Positions 59,823 through 64,000 of a stretch of DNA of 64,000 nucleotides are shown here, piece after piece (the stretch's first letter is position 1; every line of letters begins with the position of its first letter). The notes under the pieces are model-generated. The model was not told where the DNA came from and made no database searches. It worked only from the letters and a program-made list of their open reading frames with translations. Made by a program: the position numbers and the translations under genes. The DNA is from Flavobacterium agri (GTDB taxonomy: Bacteria; Bacteroidota; Bacteroidia; Flavobacteriales; Flavobacteriaceae), in the NCBI RefSeq assembly GCF_013401995.1, contig NZ_JACBJI010000003.1:310001-374000 (forward strand), written 5' to 3'.

Positions 59823-60458
59823 TTATGGGACGAGATATAAGAACACCCCAAAAAAGTGGAACGCGCTGCCGCCTAAAACGAACAAATGCCAAATCGCGTG
59901 GTAATACGGTTTCTTTTCCTTTGCATAAAAGTAGATGCCGAACGTGTAGCACAAGCCGCCTGCCAAAATCAACAGCAATGCGCCCGGAGCGACGGTGTCG
60001 ATCAACGGTTTTATAGCTACGATCGCCATCCAGCCCATCAATCCGTAAAGAATCAAAGACAGTTTTTCCGATCGTCTCAAAGGCGAAAACTTAAAGATGA
60101 AACCTGCGATCACGAACGCCCAGCTCATCCCGAAAAGAATCCAGCCCCAAGTGCCTCGCAGTCCCAAAAGTGCGACGGGCGTATACGTTCCAGCAATCAA
60201 AAGGTAAATGCACAAATGGTCGATGCGTTGAAAAACCCGTTTCCAGCGCAACTTCGTCATCGCGTGATAAATCGTCGAGGCCGAGTAAAGCAAAATCAGC
60301 GTGAGCCCGAAAATTCCCGAAGCGACCACGTCGAGCGTGCTTCCGTCCTTGAGCGAAAAAGCGATCATGAAAATCGCGGCAACCATAGAAAGTAAAGCGC
60401 CGAGACCGTGTGTGACGACGTTCCAAAATTCTTCTTTTGCTCGGTTGCGCTTAAGCAT
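59823..60458 (-). CDS. Hemolysin III/PAQR-family membrane protein
   Basis: 211 residues with seven transmembrane helices. The conserved metal-type motifs of the family are NVVTHGLGALLSMVAA near the N-terminus, YSASTIYHAM, FQRIDHLCIYLLIAGTYTPVALL, and the final YYHAIWHLFVLGGSAFHFF with His residues facing one another. Proteins of this type are annotated as hemolysin III or TrhA and may act in lipid homeostasis rather than as toxins. Confidence 0.93.
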   Translation of the reverse strand: MLKRNRAKEEFWNVVTHGLGALLSMVAAIFMIAFSLKDGSTLDVVASGIFGLTLILLYSASTIYHAMTKLRWKRVFQRIDHLCIYLLIAGTYTPVALLGLRGTWGWILFGMSWAFVIAGFIFKFSPLRRSEKLSLILYGLMGWMAIVAIKPLIDTVAPGALLLILAGGLCYTFGIYFYAKEKKPYYHAIWHLFVLGGSAFHFFGVFLYLVP

Positions 60459-60530
60459 GGTCAGGTGTTTCGCGTAAAGTTACGTATTGACCTGGAGTGT
60501 AACTTTTAACGAAATGATAAAATTTCGGGC

Positions 60531-60667
60531 AGCTTATCCGGCTTTCGCTCCAACTCCTCATGGCATATGCCGTTTTGCACTTTTGTCGTCTTGCTTCCGT
60601 TGGTCGCGGCCATCAAAAGGCAAAACGCGCACATCCCATTTGCGGGGTTTCCGCTGCATCCGGGCTG
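60531..60667 (+). repeat. Intergenic element, copy B (related to 21006-21149)
   Basis: Left end AGCTTATCCGGCTTTCGCTC and right end TTGCGGGGTTTCCGCTGCAT then CCGGGCT, matching copy A with scattered changes. An inner inverted pair CGTTTTGC / GCAAAACG lies in the middle. No gene-like frame is seen in the roughly 360 bp from 60459 to 60819 around it. Confidence 0.6.
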
Positions 60668-60819
60668 CATTACGTCAAAATGAGACTTCGCGTTTCAAAG
60701 AAAGTGAAGACGCTAGACTTTTGGCGGCTCCGCTACGCTACGCCGCTGCTTCAAAACCAAATCGCGTACTATAAAAATCCTTCACGACAGCAAAGGATTC
60801 TCTTTGTCATGTAAATCAG

Positions 60820-61008
60820 TTGATCAAAAGGACGATAATAGACGATTATCCCGTGAGGATCGTGTATAAATCGGAACCGTATGCGGCTACGCTGAATCCT
60901 ATCATTTTTGCATTGAAGGATTGGGGATTGAACCATCGCAGGAAACTTTTTGAAAAAGGGTTCGTGATGGAGTTGGGAGAGGCGCCTGAGTGTTTGCCGG
61001 TGGAATAG
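60820..61008 (+). CDS. Possible small hypothetical protein or gene remnant
   Basis: A 62-residue frame beginning with TTG (IKRTIIDDYPVRIVYKS ...). Sequence such as LNPIIFALKDWGLNHRRKLF is protein-like in composition, but no family is recognised, no promoter box is evident and the frame lies in repeat-rich DNA. A hairpin with a T run at 61101-61132 downstream on the same strand could be its terminator. It may be the tail of a decayed gene. Confidence 0.25.
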   Translation: MIKRTIIDDYPVRIVYKSEPYAATLNPIIFALKDWGLNHRRKLFEKGFVMELGEAPECLPVE

Positions 61009-61087
61009 TTTATCCGATAGGTTTTGTGGAGGTGATTCTTGGCAGGATTACGCTGCGCGTGATCCTGGGTTAGGGGAGACGATTCCA

Positions 61088-61219
61088 AAGAAAATCCTTT
61101 TGTGCGATGCGTAGCATCACACGGTCTTTTTTGTTTTGTATAAAATCGCTCAAGCGAGCTCGGCCATTTTTCCTCAAAACAAAAAATCCCTCTGCATTGC
61201 ATGCAGAAGGATTTTCTTT
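61088..61219. repeat. Facing inverted copies of a tRNA-flank hairpin
   Basis: 61088-61138 on the plus strand and 61168-61219 on the minus strand both read AAAGAAAATCCTT, then a different hairpin, then TTTTTTGTTTTG. The minus copy is the terminator of tRNA-Pro; the plus copy has another hairpin (GATGC GTA GCATC) inside the same frame. Confidence 0.65.
61181..61211 (-). terminator. Terminator of tRNA-Pro
   Basis: An 11-bp stem with one G-U pair (61187-61197 with 61201-61211), loop TGC, followed on the minus strand by six T. Confidence 0.82.
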
Positions 61220-61220
61220 G

Positions 61221-61295
61221 TCGGGGTGGCAGGATTCGAACCTGCGACCTCCTGGTCCCAAACCAGGCGCGATGACCGGGCTACGCTACACCCCG
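61221..61295 (-). tRNA. tRNA-Pro (anticodon TGG)
   Basis: 75 bases on the minus strand. The acceptor stem CGGGGTG pairs with CACCCCG, discriminator A. The anticodon arm is CCTGG TTTGGGA CCAGG, giving anticodon TGG, and the T arm contains GGTTCGAATCC. The 3' CCA is not encoded. A terminator follows. Confidence 0.96.
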
Positions 61296-61396
61296 AATGA
61301 TTGCGTGAATCAGGGTGCAAATATAGGACTAATTTTTATGCGCGCAAGCAATTTTTTCAAACTTGTGGTTTTTCTTGTGCAGCTGTCTGATTTCCA

Positions 61397-61430
61397 GTAA
61401 AAAAATAGCGGGACAAATTTCGCCCCGCTA
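61397..61430 (-). terminator. Terminator of the GH97 gene
   Basis: Stem TAGCGGG / CCCGCTA (61406-61412 with 61424-61430), 11-base loop, then TATTTTTTT on the minus strand. Confidence 0.8.
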
Positions 61431-61457
61431 CAAACTAACCCAAATTAATGCATGAAA

Positions 61458-63473
61458 TTATGAGTTGGGAACGAACCTTATCGCGGTTCCTCCGCCCGCC
61501 GCAAGATCCAATTCTAACGTATCGGTAGATTTTAATGTCTTTTTTGAGATTTTCACAGGATACGGATTCGACTTATAATCAGCGCCCGGTCCATCTTCGT
61601 AGACTTCGGCTTCATACGTCTTTCCTTTGTCGAGAAAATCCAAAGCAATCGTCATTTTACGCGCCTTGCTGTTCGTGATCGAACCCAAATACCAATTTTT
61701 GCCATTCCAGTCTTTGCGTGCGATGTTCACGTATTCACCAATTTTTGAATCCAGGACTTTTGTTTCCGACCAAATTTCGGGTACGTCCTTGATGAATTTG
61801 AATTCCGGTTTTCCGACATAATTCTCGGGCAAGTCCGAAGCCATCTGCAACGGACTGAAAATCACCACGTACAAGGCAAGCTGCTTGGCCAAAGTCGTCT
61901 GCACTTTTGCTCCGGCAGGCGTCTTGTAATCGAAGTTGAACGTTCCCGGCGTAAAATCCATAGGAGCGGAAAGCATGCGCGTAAAAGGCAAAATCGTCGT
62001 GTGTTCGGGCGTATTGCCGCCATCGGACGACCAGGCGTCGTATTCCTGCCCGCGGCCGCCTTCCTGCGACATCAGGTTCGGATACGTGCGCTGCAAGCCC
62101 GTGCCTTTGATCGGTTCGTGATTGTCGATCATGATATGGTATTTAGCCGCCGTTTCAACGACTTTTCGGTAATGACGTACCCCGAACTGTCCGTCGTGCC
62201 ATTCTTTTTTGTCGAGATATTTGTTCACGTAACCCGTCTTGACCGTATTCACGCCTACTTTGTTGTACAGCTTGAACGCGTCCTCGAGCTGGCTTTCGTA
62301 ATGGCTCGCGGCTCCGGCGGTTTCGTGGTGTCCGATAAGGCGTACGTTTTTCATGGCCGCGTACTTCGTGATTTCCTCAAGATTGAAATCCTTGTACGGT
62401 TTGGTAAAGCTGAACGCGCTGCCGTCTGCGGTCCAATCGCCGTCCCAGCCTTCGTTCCAGCCTTCTACGAGCACGCCGTTGAAACCGTTCGCCGCAGCAA
62501 AATCGATATGGCGTTTGGTGTTTTCGGTCGTCGCGCCGTGTTTTTCGCCTTGTCCCCAAGTATATTTTTCAAGGTGCATGCCCCACCAGATCCCGATGTA
62601 TTTCGATGGCGTAATCCACGACAAATCCTCGATTTTAGAAGGTTCGTTGAGATTCAACATCAAATTCGAAGTCACGAGATCGCCCGGTTTTTCGCCCACG
62701 ATAATCGTCCTCCAAGGCGTTTTGAAAGGCGTCTGCGCATATACTTTCGTGCCGTCACGCCAAGGGACAAGCTCGCTCTTGTATTGGTTTTCTCCCGATT
62801 TGAGCAACGTCATCGAAGCAAAATCATTGAGATCGGCTTCGTGCACGGCGAGATACAATTTGTCTTTAGTCTCGAAAGTCGCGGGCGTGTTGATCGTATC
62901 GGTTTGTGAAATAGGTGATTTCCGGTAAAAACTCTCGTAATACGAATTTTCGCGGTGTACCGGAATCCACCAAACGTCATTGTCGTGCGCGAACGTGAAC
63001 TGGGTGACTTCGTCCGAAATCTTGACTTTGTCCAATTTCGGTTGCTTCGGAAACAGATACCGGAAACCCAATCCGTCGTCGAAAACCCGGAAAACGATGT
63101 CTACCAAGCGTTCGTCACCGCCTTTTTCCTTAAGGTGCACGATGAGTTCGTTGTGGTGGTCGCGCACTTTTCGGGTTTCGCCCCAAGGTTGTTCCCAAGT
63201 GTTGTCGGCGCTGTGTTTTTCGGTACTTACGACTTCAAAATTCTCGGTCATTTTGGGCAATCCGATGAATTCGAATCCCATGAGCGAAGGCTTCAAAACC
63301 TCTTTTCCGTTCGATGAAAAACGGTATTGAGGCTCGCCTTTTGGCGTCAATTCGAAAGTCAATTCGTTCTTTTTGCCAGGCGAAACGACCTTGTAAACGG
63401 TCGCCGTACCGCACGACCACAGCAATAAAGCGGAAGCGGAAAGCACCAGGCAGATATGTTTTAGATGTCTCAT
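61458..63473 (-). CDS. Glycoside hydrolase family 97 lipoprotein
   Basis: 671 residues with a lipobox (LLLWSCGT). The N-terminal beta-sandwich (about 25-290), the catalytic barrel opening at SKYIGIWWGMHLEKYTWG, and a C-terminal beta domain follow the GH97 plan (SusB-like alpha-glucosidase or alpha-galactosidase). Acidic residues in GHHETAG (Glu384), DNHEPIKGTG (Glu453) and SQEGGRGQE (Glu471, Glu477) occupy the places of the inverting branch carboxylates, which suggests the alpha-glucosidase type; assignment by motif only. It lies 13 bases after the next gene's stop and is last in that operon. Confidence 0.93.
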   Translation of the reverse strand: MRHLKHICLVLSASALLLWSCGTATVYKVVSPGKKNELTFELTPKGEPQYRFSSNGKEVLKPSLMGFEFIGLPKMTENFEVVSTEKHSADNTWEQPWGETRKVRDHHNELIVHLKEKGGDERLVDIVFRVFDDGLGFRYLFPKQPKLDKVKISDEVTQFTFAHDNDVWWIPVHRENSYYESFYRKSPISQTDTINTPATFETKDKLYLAVHEADLNDFASMTLLKSGENQYKSELVPWRDGTKVYAQTPFKTPWRTIIVGEKPGDLVTSNLMLNLNEPSKIEDLSWITPSKYIGIWWGMHLEKYTWGQGEKHGATTENTKRHIDFAAANGFNGVLVEGWNEGWDGDWTADGSAFSFTKPYKDFNLEEITKYAAMKNVRLIGHHETAGAASHYESQLEDAFKLYNKVGVNTVKTGYVNKYLDKKEWHDGQFGVRHYRKVVETAAKYHIMIDNHEPIKGTGLQRTYPNLMSQEGGRGQEYDAWSSDGGNTPEHTTILPFTRMLSAPMDFTPGTFNFDYKTPAGAKVQTTLAKQLALYVVIFSPLQMASDLPENYVGKPEFKFIKDVPEIWSETKVLDSKIGEYVNIARKDWNGKNWYLGSITNSKARKMTIALDFLDKGKTYEAEVYEDGPGADYKSNPYPVKISKKTLKSTDTLELDLAAGGGTAIRFVPNS

Positions 63474-63486
63474 TTTACCGTGTCGG

Positions 63487-64000
63487 TTATTGGATTTCGT
63501 TGAGTTTAGCTATGGCTTTGTCGGTTTGGAGCGATACGAAATAGTAAAAAGCCTGGTCCAGTTTGCGTTGGATGGCGGTATTTTGGGCGTGTTCCAACCT
63601 CAAATCGTACAATCGGCTTATGTCCGAAAACACGGCAGGCGTATTTTGCACTCCGGCAAACGTGCGGATCTTGTTCACGTAACTGTATCCGAATTCTACG
63701 GTCGGTTCGATCATCGTGCCTTCGCCGAAATCGTTCCAGGTGATCAGTTGCAGGTAATCTACGCCCGCATTCGACGCCAATTGAAGTGTGTCGTCAAGCG
63801 TCGCGCCGTTGTTGTGCGCGATGGACCAACCGATGATATTTCCTGCTCCTCCTTCTTCGTAATAATCGTCAAAACCGGGATACGCACTGCCAAAAGCTAC
63901 ATTGAGGTTCGGCAAATTGTTGTTGTAAAAACTCGTGAGCGCATTGCTGTTTTGGTACACCCAGGCGAATTCTCCCGAAGCGTTCGTTCCCGCATCTGCG
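63487..64000 (-). CDS. GH71/GH99-like glycoside hydrolase, C-terminal part (runs off the window)
   Basis: At least 170 residues, open at the right edge. EFAWVYQNSNAL, NLNVAFGSAYPGFDDYYEEGG, VDYLQLITWNDFGEGTMIEPTVEFGY are typical of the GH71/GH99-like group annotated in polysaccharide loci, where the WNDFGEGT segment is a signature. The true start is beyond 64000. It precedes the GH97 gene in one transcript, so both belong to a glycan-use cluster that continues outside the window. Confidence 0.85.
   Translation of the reverse strand, partial: ADAGTNASGEFAWVYQNSNALTSFYNNNLPNLNVAFGSAYPGFDDYYEEGGAGNIIGWSIAHNNGATLDDTLQLASNAGVDYLQLITWNDFGEGTMIEPTVEFGYSYVNKIRTFAGVQNTPAVFSDISRLYDLRLEHAQNTAIQRKLDQAFYYFVSLQTDKAIAKLNEIQ

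Noticed and set aside
61107..61400. A 97-residue reading frame with a DSNLRPPGPKPG-type sequence
   Set aside because: This is the well-known false translation of the antisense of a tRNA gene; it covers tRNA-Pro (61221-61295).

Overview
The window looks like a chromosomal segment of a Flavobacterium-type bacterium (phylum Bacteroidota). Supporting signs are -7 promoter boxes of the form TAnnTTTG with no clear Shine-Dalgarno sequences, a secreted protease with a type IX secretion C-terminal domain, TonB-like proteins, a 518-residue signal peptidase I, a parA-parB-DUF5683-dapB-lepB-wbqC gene order, GH97 and GH127-like glycoside hydrolases, and intergenic palindromes of the kind common in flavobacterial genomes. 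No rRNA operon, CRISPR array or prophage was seen. One tRNA gene (Pro, TGG) is present.

Layout. 1-11.2 kb: end of corA, two small exported proteins, rluF, a secreted S8 protease, a GIY-YIG gene nested in four copies of a short palindrome, an alpha/beta hydrolase, a coiled-coil/Nif3/secreted-protein operon, lpxK, an acyltransferase and a purine nucleoside phosphorylase. 11.2-21.9 kb: a TPR hybrid histidine kinase, GAPDH, lipA, TerC, an MFS carrier, a PhnA-like protein, a TonB protein, and an ECF sigma factor that starts at TTG inside the end of a glycosyltransferase gene, followed by about 620 bp of repeat-rich non-coding DNA. 22-32 kb: a rhodanese-thioredoxin/DUF2461/murB operon, recF, a TPR protein with ribH, and mutL with two rhomboid proteases and an EEP-family enzyme. 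31.9-37.0 kb: the parA to wbqC operon. 37.3-46.3 kb: a hydrolase, an SDR, a kinase/response regulator pair, and both methylmalonyl-CoA mutase subunits separated by a TonB_C-like gene.

46.3-55.7 kb is the accessory block. An AraC regulator diverges from a PhyH dioxygenase, TIM-barrel isomerase, sugar-porter MFS and GH127-like operon, which looks like a small sugar-catabolism locus without SusC/SusD. Downstream lies an intact 1,794-bp IS1595-family element with 26-bp inverted repeats and an 8-bp target duplication. Besides the transposase it carries two passengers: a membrane protein with a PD-(D/E)XK-like motif split by two transmembrane helices, and a 33-residue single-span peptide. A GH13 amylase-family gene follows. 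This element and the GIY-YIG/palindrome locus at 4.3-4.7 kb are the best candidates for something undescribed.

55.7-64 kb: divIC/ftsB-like gene and udk, a lipocalin-like lipoprotein, an XRE-S24 repressor, small enzymes, a hemolysin III protein, repeat-rich DNA, tRNA-Pro, and the start of a glycan-degradation cluster (GH97 plus a GH71/GH99-like protein that runs off the right edge). All functional calls rest on reading motifs by eye; no database search was possible.
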